Of a DNA stretch of 38,354 bases, positions 1 to 8,499 are shown in pieces. Origin of the DNA: a virus; IMG/VR virus record IMGVR_UViG_3300027721_000036, positions 1 through 38,354 of that record; one strand, 5' to 3'. The notes beneath the pieces are model-generated. The model was not told the origin of the DNA and did no database searches. It saw only the letters and a list, made by a program, of their open reading frames with translations. Positions within the stretch are counted from its first letter, which is position 1; each line of letters starts with the position of its first letter. Made by a program: the position numbers and the translations under genes.

Positions 1-145
1 AGATACTATCACTTTTAAGACCTAAATAAAAGGTATTAATTGCGTTTTTATCAGCTGAACTTGTTATTGCTGTGTTAGCATTAAAGTAAGCCTGTGCATC
101 GGGGTCGTAAGTTGGTCCTGCAAATACGTAAGGATTTATTATCAT
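1..145 (-). CDS. Tail-appendage protein, N-terminal part only
   Basis: The gene runs off the left edge, so only about 48 N-terminal residues are visible. The start ATG is at 145 and overlaps the TGA of the upstream 403-aa gene (ATGA overlap), so the two are translationally coupled. The peptide begins MIINPYVFAGPTYDPDAQAY and continues with an alternating pattern ending near LGLKSDSI. From memory, this kind of start (a calculated number of items, then a 'GLKSDGLW'-like segment) is common in Bacteroidetes phage tail-spike or appendage proteins with a LamG-like fold. Function is inferred from this and from its place at the end of the appendage gene run. Confidence 0.6.
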   Translation of the reverse strand, partial: MIINPYVFAGPTYDPDAQAYFNANTAITSSADKNAINTFYLGLKSDSI

Positions 146-1353
146 GCTCTTGTTCCAATAATAGTTACTTTTAAACCTTTTGCTGTACCATCACCTATTT
201 GATCTATGTCAATAGTCATTTCAGCGTCATCTGCTAATGCCGTATCACTTATTACAGGAGGCGTAGCAGCGGTGGTTGATGTTTTTTCTGTATTATCAAT
301 AGTTAATTTTGTTGACAAAATAGAAACTCCTCCCTCATTTATATCAACGGTAAATATGCCTCCCGCCCCATTTGCTGCTTGAGCCGTAGTCAATGAAGCT
401 CTTACCGCAGTTACAGTCATTGCGCACGGAGTTCTAAAAGTTATTTTATTAGTTCCTGTTGTTAAGGCAGTTGTTTCATCAGATGCCGCAACTTGTATCT
501 CTATTAAAGACCCCTTGTTTTTCCATAATTGAGTTGCTAATTCGTATGTTAAAACTTGATTGTTGGCTAATGTTCCAGCGTTAATGCTAACGTTATGAAG
601 CTCCTGTAATTCGTACCCGTTTTGAACACGTACATACATTCTGCCCGAACTACCATTGCTCGCTGTTGTAACAACTCCCAAATACACTAAATGGTTTGGT
701 GCAGAAGGTTTAATATTTGTAATACTTCCCGCTGTTGCTCCTAAATATACAGCGTCACCATCCGTAAATGTTGCAGTAGGCAATATAGACAATCCGTCCA
801 ATAAACCCTGCATCATTATTAATCCTTTTTGACCTGCGGCAATAGATGCTGATAACACAAGTCCAACAGTTTGAGCAGAAGTAGCGTCAGATGTATTATT
901 TGCTCTTTTTACAGTCATTCTATCTCCTGTTCCACTAAAAGCATATACAGGCATACCCTTTGTTAAAGTTACAGAATCATCGTTTGTAACATAAGAGAGT
1001 AAAGTGTTTGGAGCGGTTCCGATAACTTGAAATCCATTTAAAACTAAATTGTAGATACAAATCATTTCTCCTCCGTCAACAATATCGCCACCAATTAATG
1101 GTCCGTTATTATTTCTATATAATGAAACAGCACCTAAGCTATTAATGTTTAATGTGGCAGAAGTTGTATTACCATTAGTGAATCTAACAATATAAGCATC
1201 TCCATCGTTATAGGCTGTAACTCCTGTAACAGTACCCGTATAAGTATCTGTTCCTGAAGCTATAAAATTAGTTATGCCACCACCTGATGACCCTCCGCTT
1301 CCCCCTCCGTTTTGAGAGAATATTCTCTTGCTATCTTTTATTGCTGAAATCAT
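142..1353 (-). CDS. Putative tail fibre/appendage protein (403 aa)
   Basis: Late-module virion protein, probably part of a tail fibre or baseplate appendage. After a short N-terminus (about residues 1-15) comes a Gly/Ser linker (about 16-26), then a beta-rich body full of Thr, Ser, Gly and Asn, as in phage adhesins. A segment around residues 120-240 (TKGMPVYAFSG, GDAVYLGATAG, YLGVVTTAS) resembles the beta-barrel repeats found in many phage tail proteins whose text reads 'capsid decoration/tail fibre'. The C-terminus from about 285 is a separate beta domain. No enzymatic motif was recognised. It overlaps the partial gene at the left edge by 4 nt and lies downstream of a 48-aa gene. Confidence 0.6.
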   Translation of the reverse strand: MISAIKDSKRIFSQNGGGSGGSSGGGITNFIASGTDTYTGTVTGVTAYNDGDAYIVRFTNGNTTSATLNINSLGAVSLYRNNNGPLIGGDIVDGGEMICIYNLVLNGFQVIGTAPNTLLSYVTNDDSVTLTKGMPVYAFSGTGDRMTVKRANNTSDATSAQTVGLVLSASIAAGQKGLIMMQGLLDGLSILPTATFTDGDAVYLGATAGSITNIKPSAPNHLVYLGVVTTASNGSSGRMYVRVQNGYELQELHNVSINAGTLANNQVLTYELATQLWKNKGSLIEIQVAASDETTALTTGTNKITFRTPCAMTVTAVRASLTTAQAANGAGGIFTVDINEGGVSILSTKLTIDNTEKTSTTAATPPVISDTALADDAEMTIDIDQIGDGTAKGLKVTIIGTRA

Positions 1354-1356
1354 TTT

Positions 1357-1503
1357 TTATTGTTTTTGTTTGTAACCGTATCTAATTATTAATTGCGGTT
1401 CATCTAAAGAATAACCATAAAATTCTATTGTTTCTAAATTCCCATCCGTATAATAATAAATATTATACTTTTCGTTTTCAAATTTTATTTCATATTCATT
1501 CAT
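1357..1503 (-). CDS. Small hypothetical protein (48 aa)
   Basis: A 48-codon frame that begins MNEYEIKFENEKYNIYYYTDG and fills the gap between two appendage genes. Its ATG (1503-1501) overlaps the stop codon of the upstream 300-aa gene, typical of coupled translation. It is rich in Tyr, Glu and Ile and has no transmembrane segment. It has no recognised family. Its tight fit between neighbours argues that it is real. Confidence 0.55.
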   Translation of the reverse strand: MNEYEIKFENEKYNIYYYTDGNLETIEFYGYSLDEPQLIIRYGYKQKQ

Positions 1504-2405
1504 TATTCTATGTATAAAATAATATTAAATCTAACTTGTGTTGGATTAGTTGGCGTCCATGTTGGTGTAACCCATTTTATATATAAAGCATCCGATGTGG
1601 TTACTGCTATGCTAGTACTTATGTTTTGATTGTTTTGTGCCGAACTAAAAGTGTAAGTAGTCGTTAATGTCTGTACTAAAACATCAGCTCCTCCACCTCC
1701 AAATTTATTAAGTGAAAATGTAGACGCTTGACTTGAAGCTCCTGCCCCATTTCTTGATGTTATCACTATGTTTTTTATCGTTCCATTAATAGGTGGAAAA
1801 ACAGCTAAACAAGAATTTGATGTAAATGGTGTAGATTCATTGCCTAAAAAATAATTAGTTGCATCCGCTGGATTAAAAACATTAACAGTCCTTATTTGTA
1901 AAGCATAACCTTTTTTAGAATCTAAAACAGCCTGTAAATCCGTTTGGTTGCTTAATGTTCCTGTTATTGCACCCCAAACTCCACTATTTGCAGCTACTTC
2001 AATATAAACACTACCTGACCATCTATAAACCTTATTCGTGTCTAATGCGATATAAATTTTATCACTTGCTCCTGTTACTGGAAACGCTGCTAAGTTTGCG
2101 TATTCTAAAACCTCATCTACATAAGCAGGTAAATAAGCAGCATCTACTTTTGCATCGCTACTTAGTGGAGCATATCCGTTTGCTACCCCTTTATTTGCTA
2201 AATTTTCAGGCGTATAAGAAATGCTAATATTAGGATTATCACCTCCGGAAGACGTTAATGGTGAACTTGCTGTTACGCTTGTTACCGAACCTCCTCCACT
2301 TGGATTACTGTTAATATACCTAATAATTTCATCAATCTTAGAAAATATATTTTTTAACGCTAATTGAACGTTATAATTCTTTATTATTTCTACGATATTT
2401 GCCAT
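1503..2405 (-). CDS. Putative tail fibre protein with shared N-terminal anchor (300 aa)
   Basis: Residues 1-34 (starting MANIVEIIKNYNVQLALKN) are nearly the same as the N-terminus of the 151-aa protein two genes upstream, suggesting a common virion-docking helix. A Gly/Ser linker follows (about 36-42), then a block typical of phage fibres: NGYAPLSSDAKVDAAYLPAYV, then a 'KIYIALDTNKVYRWSGSVYIEV' segment (about 115-138) found in many fibre and carbohydrate-facing proteins. The C-terminal 120 residues form a different beta-rich domain, probably the receptor-facing tip. This is inferred from architecture and from lying in the appendage gene run. Confidence 0.68.
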   Translation of the reverse strand: MANIVEIIKNYNVQLALKNIFSKIDEIIRYINSNPSGGGSVTSVTASSPLTSSGGDNPNISISYTPENLANKGVANGYAPLSSDAKVDAAYLPAYVDEVLEYANLAAFPVTGASDKIYIALDTNKVYRWSGSVYIEVAANSGVWGAITGTLSNQTDLQAVLDSKKGYALQIRTVNVFNPADATNYFLGNESTPFTSNSCLAVFPPINGTIKNIVITSRNGAGASSQASTFSLNKFGGGGADVLVQTLTTTYTFSSAQNNQNISTSIAVTTSDALYIKWVTPTWTPTNPTQVRFNIILYIE

Positions 2406-2407
2406 TG

Positions 2408-2746
2408 TTATTTGTAGTATTGGATATGCAATACGTGAGTTCCTGCAACAGCTTGTATGATTCTAAAATTAACTAAGTTGGTTCCGTTATTAATGTCGAA
2501 AAAATCTAAATTGTTTAACGCCATGCCTACCGAAGATGTAGGTAATGTTGTAGTTCCTAACATTAAATATCTTGCTGCAACTTGAGTAGTTACATCACTT
2601 TCTAATCTTAATTCGGCGTAAGTTGCTCCCGTAGGAATAGTTAAAGCTTCTGCGCCTGCCGATAATGATAATTTTTCATATCCGCAAGCTATCAAATCTT
2701 TACCCGCTAATAATCTATATAATGTGTTTTTATCTTGAGTATTCAT
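2408..2746 (-). CDS. Small virion-associated protein (112 aa)
   Basis: A 112-aa protein starting MNTQDKNTLYRLLAG. Residues about 20-112 are beta-rich (ALTIPTGATYAELRLES, VAARYLMLGTTTLPTSS, then a final HVLHIQYYK strand), consistent with a small jelly-roll or Ig-like structural protein. This pattern is often seen in small phage head or tail decoration proteins. It sits between two genes that share an N-terminal module, with 2-14 nt gaps, so it is part of the same appendage operon. No family could be named with certainty. Confidence 0.5.
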   Translation of the reverse strand: MNTQDKNTLYRLLAGKDLIACGYEKLSLSAGAEALTIPTGATYAELRLESDVTTQVAARYLMLGTTTLPTSSVGMALNNLDFFDINNGTNLVNFRIIQAVAGTHVLHIQYYK

Positions 2747-2760
2747 TTTTTATATTTTAA

Positions 2761-3216
2761 TTAGTTATATACTCTTATTTCTATAAACTGATTCACTAGG
2801 ATATCATCTTTTAACTGCAATCCACCAGGTGAATTTACATTTCCTAAGTCATAACACTCTAATAACATTTCTGAAAAGTCCATTGAACTATTATAACCCC
2901 ATAAAGAAACCAAACTGCTTGAATTTCCTGCTCCTTGAATAAGTCCAAATTTACCATCTTTAAAAGTACCGACAATACCTAATGATTTATATACACCAAT
3001 GTTTACATATTCCCAAGTTATATTATAACCTAAAGTATTTTCTAATACAGTAGCAACAGGAGCGTCTATTCCTGTTTGAGTTAATAAGGCAGTATATACT
3101 TTATACTTAGGTTCACTATCGTTTAATTTTCTGATAATTTCATCTATTTTAGAATAGATGTTTTTTAATGCCAATTGAACATTAAATGTTTTTATTATTT
3201 CAACAATGTTTGCCAT
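2761..3216 (-). CDS. Virion appendage protein sharing an N-terminal anchor (151 aa)
   Basis: The first 30 residues (MANIVEIIKTFNVQLALKNI, then YSKIDEIIRK) match the N-terminus of the 300-aa fibre protein at more than three quarters of positions. The remainder (about 36-151) is unrelated to that protein and starts KYKVYTALLTQTGIDAPVA, a pattern I have seen in small Bacteroidetes phage or prophage proteins of unknown role. This points to a module swap in which one docking helix carries different C-terminal domains. It is the first gene after the terminator of the 539-aa gene. Confidence 0.55.
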   Translation of the reverse strand: MANIVEIIKTFNVQLALKNIYSKIDEIIRKLNDSEPKYKVYTALLTQTGIDAPVATVLENTLGYNITWEYVNIGVYKSLGIVGTFKDGKFGLIQGAGNSSSLVSLWGYNSSMDFSEMLLECYDLGNVNSPGGLQLKDDILVNQFIEIRVYN

Positions 3217-3227
3217 TTTTTATTTTT

Positions 3228-3260
3228 TAAAAAAAAAGGGGGACTTTTACATCACCCCTT
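3228..3260 (-). terminator. Intrinsic terminator after the 539-aa gene
   Basis: Read leftward, AAGGGG pairs with CCCCTT across a 13-nt loop (plus-strand positions 3255-3260 and 3236-3241) and is followed by about nine U. It lies 18 nt past the stop of the 539-aa gene. Appendage genes downstream must be read by partial read-through or by another promoter. Confidence 0.75.
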
Positions 3261-3277
3261 ATTATTTATTGGGTTGA

Positions 3278-4897
3278 TTAGATTCTCCAATCGTTAGAAG
3301 GTAATGCAGCAAACTCGCTAACAACAACTGTCGGCGCTGAAGCAGCAGCATTTAAAACGTAACCAAAAGGAACTAAAACCGTATCTGCTGTAAAGCTAAA
3401 TGCAGCGGTTGTAGCAGGAGCGTAACCATCAATTTTGTAAGTTACTGCACCATTAACATCTACATAAACTTCAAGAGTATGAGTTTCTGTATCTGCCCAG
3501 CTTTCAGTTGTGTCAGTCGTGGTTGTTGCAGCGTTATTTAAAATTGTTTCAATTTTAATATCACCTGAAATAACATTTAAACAAGCCATATCGTTATAAT
3601 CATCAATATTCGCTTGATAAGCTTCTTTTTTACGGAAACCAAATGCGCAATCATCTGTGCTTGACACGTCAGCAATGCTCAATTTAGTAACTAATGAAAA
3701 TGCTTGTTTTCCTACAACAAACTCTTTTGGACAATTTGTTTCTAAAGGAGCAGAGTATTCAGCGCCTTCGTTATTAGCAGCGTCTAAATCTAACTGCAAT
3801 CCTGTATTAGTGAAAGTAGGTACAATTTTAGTTTGACCCGCACCAAGAATTGAATAAGATAATGTCGCTTCGTCATTTTGGATAGCGTTAATATCACCTG
3901 TTGCGCCTGAAGGAACTCCGTTCACGGTAGGAACACCTGTTAAAGCAACTTTTACACTTGAAAATGCAGCAGGTGAACTAAATAAAGTTGCGAAAGTTGA
4001 AGGACTTGCACTAAAATATTTAATAACCAAAGCATGGAAAGCTCTTTCAAAAGCTTCAAATCCTGCAAGGTTAGTAGGGTTTCCACCTGTACCATTATCA
4101 ACGTAAACGATTGTTTCGTAAGGAACTAAAGCCCACTGACCTGTTACGTTATGAGCAGATTGTAATTCCAATGTTTCGATACGGAAACCATCGTAATTTT
4201 GTCCACTTACAGCGTATTGACCATTTGCAGTTCTTGGAGCAGTAAATACACCAGTTGCAAGGTTTCCTGCCATGTTATACATTACAGGTTTTTGAGCTAA
4301 CAATTCTTCACCTACACCAAATGAATAAACAGCAGCAGTAGTTACAGCCACAGAAGCCGAACCGAAACCTGAACCATCATTGTTCATTGCAGGAATAACT
4401 GTCGTTGCTCCTAAACGATTTGATTGGTTTTGTCCGTGAACAGGATAGTAACCTGATTCGTCAGTGATTGTAAATCCTGCACCACCTGTTAAAGTAGCGG
4501 CAGTTACGTAATTGTTTAGATTTGCATTAATAGCGTCAATGATTCTGCCGTGAATGTACTCACGTTGCGTAGCAGCACTTAATCCGATTAATGTTAAATC
4601 TGAAGGAGTTGTGTAAGAGTATGGCAACAATACTTCGTGACCACCTTGAATTACACGATTAACATCCCCTAATAAAATTGTGTACTTAGTTGATGCAGTA
4701 GGAGTATAAGATCCTAATCCTGCTTCTACAACTTGTACTACTTCGGCTCTGTACTTTTCTTGTTTAATAGAAACGATTCTATCAACATTAATTGCACGGT
4801 TAGCCCCTGTGATAGTTAACTCTCTACCACTGTACTTTAAGTCTGCTGCTGAAGATGTCTTCAACAAGATAGACTGAAGTGCTGGTTTTAAACTCAT
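3278..4897 (-). CDS. Major virion protein candidate with C-terminal LamG-like domain (539 aa)
   Basis: A large late structural protein. The N-terminal 110 residues (MSLKPALQSILLKTSSAADL, IVSIKQEKYRAEVVQVVEAG, YTILLGDVNR) look like a tail or capsid beta-structure. Residues about 120-330 are rich in Ala, Thr and Gly. From about 345 to the end the pattern (GLQLDLDAANNEG, FAFGFRKKEAY-like segment, HTLEVYVDVNGAVTYKIDG, TVLVPFGYVL) fits a concanavalin/LamG jelly roll. It has its own late promoter and its own terminator, suggesting a high-copy product such as a tail tube/sheath or a major appendage. It follows the connector gene. The exact role cannot be set from sequence alone. Confidence 0.6.
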   Translation of the reverse strand: MSLKPALQSILLKTSSAADLKYSGRELTITGANRAINVDRIVSIKQEKYRAEVVQVVEAGLGSYTPTASTKYTILLGDVNRVIQGGHEVLLPYSYTTPSDLTLIGLSAATQREYIHGRIIDAINANLNNYVTAATLTGGAGFTITDESGYYPVHGQNQSNRLGATTVIPAMNNDGSGFGSASVAVTTAAVYSFGVGEELLAQKPVMYNMAGNLATGVFTAPRTANGQYAVSGQNYDGFRIETLELQSAHNVTGQWALVPYETIVYVDNGTGGNPTNLAGFEAFERAFHALVIKYFSASPSTFATLFSSPAAFSSVKVALTGVPTVNGVPSGATGDINAIQNDEATLSYSILGAGQTKIVPTFTNTGLQLDLDAANNEGAEYSAPLETNCPKEFVVGKQAFSLVTKLSIADVSSTDDCAFGFRKKEAYQANIDDYNDMACLNVISGDIKIETILNNAATTTTDTTESWADTETHTLEVYVDVNGAVTYKIDGYAPATTAAFSFTADTVLVPFGYVLNAAASAPTVVVSEFAALPSNDWRI

Positions 4898-4929
4898 GTT
4901 TTCTTGTTTTTAATTGGTTTATAATATTA

Positions 4930-4986
4930 CAAATATATTATTTATAATTAATCTAAATCTAAATAAGGTTTGTTACTTTTCAACAA
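4930..4986 (-). promoter_or_regulatory. Late promoter with TTATTTAGA at the -33 place
   Basis: Read leftward, TATATTTG (4937-4930) matches the Bacteroidetes -7 element TAnnTTTG. TTATTTAGA (4966-4958) replaces the usual TTG, 20 nt upstream. A second element, TTGTTGAAAAGTAA (4986-4973), lies just upstream of that. The same two elements occur at the promoter of the scaffold/capsid genes. It drives the 539-aa gene, giving a leader of about 25 nt. Confidence 0.7.
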
Positions 4987-4987
4987 A

Positions 4988-5770
4988 TTATTGTTTTTCA
5001 ATTTCCTTTTGTAAGAACACGGATTTATTGTAATCTTCAATAGTTCCATTCATTATTTCAGAAGCCATTTTGCATATTTCGTCATGAATGTTTTCTGGCA
5101 TATCGCAATTAACAATTACTGAATTTGGAATAACAACACCCGACGTTAATGCAGCCGTTACGCTTGCCGTAAAAATACTTCCTACGTAATAAGTTACACC
5201 ATTAAAAACGCAATCCTCATATACTATGTATTGTACGCCTGAAGTTAATGTTGAAGCTGGATATTTTTTATCACTTTCTGTACCTATTGATACGGTATCA
5301 GGAGTTTTTAAATAAGTCATAGTTGCGCTCGTAAACGAACCATTACCGAAATAAACGTCCAATCCTAAATCATTCTCAATGTAATATGTTTTTTTAGGAG
5401 TTGGTTTACGGAAAGGATCAAATTGTATTGGTCCTATTTCGTTTAAATTAGTAGGCTTACAATAAATTACATTTCCATCAACAGTCGTGTACATATTTCC
5501 AAAATAATAAAAATCAGCAGGGTAAACTACATTCTTGTTTGCTGTTGGAACTATTGTTGAAGTTTTAATTAACGTGTATAATTCACGCCTTACTTGTTCA
5601 TTACTCTGAAAAGAATATCTTCTAAACAACTTTTTGTTGTCTGTTTTGTCTTTAAATAAAGAGTTTACAGATGCGTTTATAGCGTCCATGTAATTTGAAT
5701 CCGCAAAACGCGCTGACTTATACCTATCATTGTAAAAGTCAATTCTTTCCATCATTTGAATAATATTCAT
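4988..5770 (-). CDS. Head-tail connector/adaptor protein candidate (260 aa)
   Basis: Probable neck protein that joins the portal vertex to the tail. The N-terminal 70 residues are helical and charged (MNIIQMMERIDFYNDRYKSA, then a stretch with QSNEQVRRELYTLIKTST near 53-70). This matches the pattern of P22 gp4-like or crAss-type connector proteins, in which a helical bundle docks to the portal. The middle (about 75-215) is beta-rich (VVYPADFYYFGNMYTTVDG). The last 35 residues return to helix (ENIHDEICKMASEIMNGTIE). Position two genes after the capsid gene supports this. The assignment rests on pattern and order, not on a motif. Confidence 0.6.
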   Translation of the reverse strand: MNIIQMMERIDFYNDRYKSARFADSNYMDAINASVNSLFKDKTDNKKLFRRYSFQSNEQVRRELYTLIKTSTIVPTANKNVVYPADFYYFGNMYTTVDGNVIYCKPTNLNEIGPIQFDPFRKPTPKKTYYIENDLGLDVYFGNGSFTSATMTYLKTPDTVSIGTESDKKYPASTLTSGVQYIVYEDCVFNGVTYYVGSIFTASVTAALTSGVVIPNSVIVNCDMPENIHDEICKMASEIMNGTIEDYNKSVFLQKEIEKQ

Positions 5771-5783
5771 GCTTATAAAATTT

Positions 5784-5808
5784 AAAAAAGCGGCATATAG
5801 CCGCCTTT
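5784..5808 (-). terminator. Intrinsic terminator after the 365-aa gene
   Basis: GCGGC and GCCGC pair across a 5-nt ATATA loop. Read leftward the stem is followed by six U. It lies directly after the stop of the 365-aa gene, 14 nt before the connector gene, so it would reduce transcription into the connector. Confidence 0.72.
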
Positions 5809-5810
5809 AT

Positions 5811-6908
5811 TTATTTTGTTTCTTGTTCTTTTTTGGCTTTCTCTATTTCATCTTTTAGTTTTTGCAAACCAAATAAATGACTACCTTTTATTCCTAAATT
5901 TTTAGCTTCTTTTACAAGCTCTTCTTTTTCAGGATTTGTTTCGGCAGTTACAGTGTTAACCGTTGTATTTGTTATAACTACTTTCTTTTTTAATTCTTCT
6001 AATTCTTTTTCTTTTGCCTCTAATTGCTTTTTAAGTTCTTCCATAGGATTAACCTGTTTAGGAACTACCGGGCTGTAAGAATGGCTTGAATTAGTTTCTT
6101 TTTCTTTTGATAACATATCAATAGCAGAAAGTAATTGTATGTTTCTAGTTAAATAAGAGAATGCTTGCGGTTCTGTTTTACCCAATACTTGACCCTCGTA
6201 AGTATATCCGTAAGTTTGGTCAAAAGATATTAATCCGTTTTTCAACGCTCTTTTGAATACAACCATTCCTTGTTTGTCAGGGTTGTCCCAAATTGTCAAG
6301 AACTTCTTGTGGTCAGTATCAGCTATTTTGTAAATTTCAGCCGTTAGCATAGTTTGTGAATGAGCTTCAGGACGAATACCAAATGCAGGTGCTAAATCTA
6401 CCATTTGTTCGTACGTTAAGTTCTCGGCAACTTCAGCAGCTCTCTTTCTTTCTCCTCTTTCTTCAAGATAAGTGCTTGCTTTTCTTTGTTGGTCAATTAC
6501 TCTCCAATTAGGTTTACCGAATTGATTAGGACTTCCCTCCATTGTGTAATGACGACTTAATACGATGTACCTTGCTCTTTCTTTTCTGTTTGATAAATCA
6601 AAGAACTCAAATTCTTTTAAATTGATTCGTTCCCAAATAATATCTTTTGTAACTCTATCAACTCCAATATCAATACCGAATATCGCTCCAGTTTGCTTAT
6701 CGTTAACAGTCTTAATAATTACATTTTTATTATTTCTTGAACTTATCTTTGTTGCTTCTATTTTTACAATCCCTGTATTAGGGCACCATGTTGGATTGTC
6801 TAAGTTTGCAACTTTTAATTCAAAGCCGTGTCCGTCTTTAATAACTTTAAACATCGGCGCATTTTCTTCCATGACAGCTCCACTGTCAGATAATTGAAGT
6901 GTATTCAT
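5811..6908 (-). CDS. Post-capsid virion protein with coiled coil and HeH-like C-terminus (365 aa)
   Basis: Sits directly after the capsid gene and is presumably a head protein or assembly factor. Residues about 1-250 form the main domain (FKVIKDGHGFELKVANLDNP; YIVLSRHYTMEGSPNQFGKP). Next is a Lys/Glu coiled coil (about 288-312; MEELKKQLEAKEKELEELKK). The last 40 residues (EELVKEAKNLGIKGSHLFGL, then QKLKDEIEKAK) look like a HeH/SAP-type helix-extended loop-helix domain, as found at the ends of Rho and of several phage head genes. Terminators lie on both sides. The biological role is unknown. Confidence 0.55.
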   Translation of the reverse strand: MNTLQLSDSGAVMEENAPMFKVIKDGHGFELKVANLDNPTWCPNTGIVKIEATKISSRNNKNVIIKTVNDKQTGAIFGIDIGVDRVTKDIIWERINLKEFEFFDLSNRKERARYIVLSRHYTMEGSPNQFGKPNWRVIDQQRKASTYLEERGERKRAAEVAENLTYEQMVDLAPAFGIRPEAHSQTMLTAEIYKIADTDHKKFLTIWDNPDKQGMVVFKRALKNGLISFDQTYGYTYEGQVLGKTEPQAFSYLTRNIQLLSAIDMLSKEKETNSSHSYSPVVPKQVNPMEELKKQLEAKEKELEELKKKVVITNTTVNTVTAETNPEKEELVKEAKNLGIKGSHLFGLQKLKDEIEKAKKEQETK

Positions 6909-6930
6909 TTTTTTTATTATTTTGTTTATT

Positions 6931-6959
6931 AAAAATCCCCCTTATATTTCAAAGGGGGA
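6931..6959 (-). terminator. Intrinsic terminator after the major capsid gene
   Basis: TCCCCCTT (6936-6943) and AAGGGGGA (6952-6959) form an 8-bp stem with an 8-nt loop. Read leftward it is followed by AUUUUU. It ends the scaffold-capsid transcript and should enrich capsid mRNA over downstream genes. Confidence 0.8.
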
Positions 6960-6981
6960 CTTTATTATTTTAAAGAACTAA

Positions 6982-8451
6982 TTATGCAGATTTGTAAATG
7001 ATACCACACTTGTTAGTATTGTAGATAACAAGTAAGTCTTCAGTTAACATTGCATATTTTTTTGCATCTTCTTCAGACATGATAGCTCCTTGAGAACCAG
7101 TCATACCATTGAACTCTTGATTAACGAATGAACGATTAACACCATTCTTACCACCTTTAGCAAATACATCCATGTTTTTAGATGCACCTTGACCAACTGT
7201 TAAACAGTAGTAGTTAGAAGACATTAATAATTTACCGTCATTACCTCTTTCAGGGAAACGCTCTTCATCGTCAAACATTGGATGCTTGATGAACCATACA
7301 GTATCACCATCAATGTTGAAGTTTGAGAAAGTAACACCCGCTTGTGGTTGGTCGCCACCTGCTTTGTTTACATCAGCAACGTTACGGAATAACTGAATGT
7401 TTTGATTAACGTTTAATGCAGCCATTTTCTTCTGTGCATTAGAGAAACCATCTTCACCTGTTACAAACACGTAAGTTAAACCTGAAATCATATCCGATTT
7501 TTTACGGATAGCTTTCATCATATCAGAGAAATCATCTTCAGTAGCTTCTCCGTTTACACCTGAACCGTAAATTTCGTTACCACCTTTGATTTGCTCTTCT
7601 AAACCATCACCTGCAATAATTCCTTTTCCTGTTTCAGGGTCAATTAAACGCGATATAGGTAATAAAGCACCGTTAGCATCTTTCATTGTAGAGATACCGA
7701 ACCATCTTTGGTATTCACGCTCCATTAAGAATTGCGCACGAGCTTGTTGTAATTGCTCATACATCCATCCTTTTATTGGTCCATTTTCCGATTCAACTTC
7801 ATACCATAATACATCAGATAAAGCTGTACCAGTGATAGAAACAGTTTTACGTTGGATAGTAGTGTGGTTGATATAAGTATCAGGGAAATGTGAACGTCCG
7901 TAACCGCGTAAAGAAGCCTCTCCGTAAGAAGAATAACTTCCAAAACAAGTTTTAACGCCCGGTTGTGCAGCAACATGAGTAGCGTAGTTAAATAATTCAC
8001 CGTTTGGAGATTGGAAAGTGTAAGTATAGTTTCCTGAAGTTCCAACAGGGTATCCCATTACGCGAGCAGTAAAACGACCACCATAAAATACAGCGTTCAT
8101 TCCCGGTACTAAATAGTTATCAGATAATACTAATTGGAAAGTTCCATCAGAAGATGTAGCTCCAACTTGTGATAAAATGTTAGAAGCTTTTTGGATACGA
8201 CCCATAATGTTAAAACGGTAAGCATTATCAGCTACCATTTTACCTTCTTCTAATGAAGGAAGATATGAACTAGGTACGTCTTTTACTCCGTAAGGACCAA
8301 CCGCTCCGTTTACTAGTAATGTAGAAACCATACGTTGATCTTTGTATTCCAACATTTTTCTAATTGCTGGATATTTAATTTGATTTAACATCAAATCGTT
8401 TTCGTCAGTGCAATCGCCTGACCATGTGCCTCTGTTAATATTAATATTCAT
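6982..8451 (-). CDS. Major capsid protein candidate (489 aa)
   Basis: Assigned as the HK97-fold capsid subunit from its size, position directly after a scaffold-like gene and before neck genes, and its place in a transcript with a strong late promoter and terminator. N-terminus MNININRGTWSGDCTDENDL, then an N-arm and beta-rich body (GMNAVFYGGRFTARVMGYPV; YTFQSPNGELFNY). A helical 'spine'-like stretch (about 225-245, WMYEQLQQARAQFLMEREYQ) and a later segment (FSDMMKAIRKKSDMISGL, about 310-325) are consistent with the fold. No catalytic motif. I recognise no named family with certainty; a structure prediction would settle it. Confidence 0.72.
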   Translation of the reverse strand: MNININRGTWSGDCTDENDLMLNQIKYPAIRKMLEYKDQRMVSTLLVNGAVGPYGVKDVPSSYLPSLEEGKMVADNAYRFNIMGRIQKASNILSQVGATSSDGTFQLVLSDNYLVPGMNAVFYGGRFTARVMGYPVGTSGNYTYTFQSPNGELFNYATHVAAQPGVKTCFGSYSSYGEASLRGYGRSHFPDTYINHTTIQRKTVSITGTALSDVLWYEVESENGPIKGWMYEQLQQARAQFLMEREYQRWFGISTMKDANGALLPISRLIDPETGKGIIAGDGLEEQIKGGNEIYGSGVNGEATEDDFSDMMKAIRKKSDMISGLTYVFVTGEDGFSNAQKKMAALNVNQNIQLFRNVADVNKAGGDQPQAGVTFSNFNIDGDTVWFIKHPMFDDEERFPERGNDGKLLMSSNYYCLTVGQGASKNMDVFAKGGKNGVNRSFVNQEFNGMTGSQGAIMSEEDAKKYAMLTEDLLVIYNTNKCGIIYKSA

Positions 8452-8499
8452 GGCTTTTGTTTTTGTTTTTTATTTATTGTTTATTTTGGGTTATTTGAT

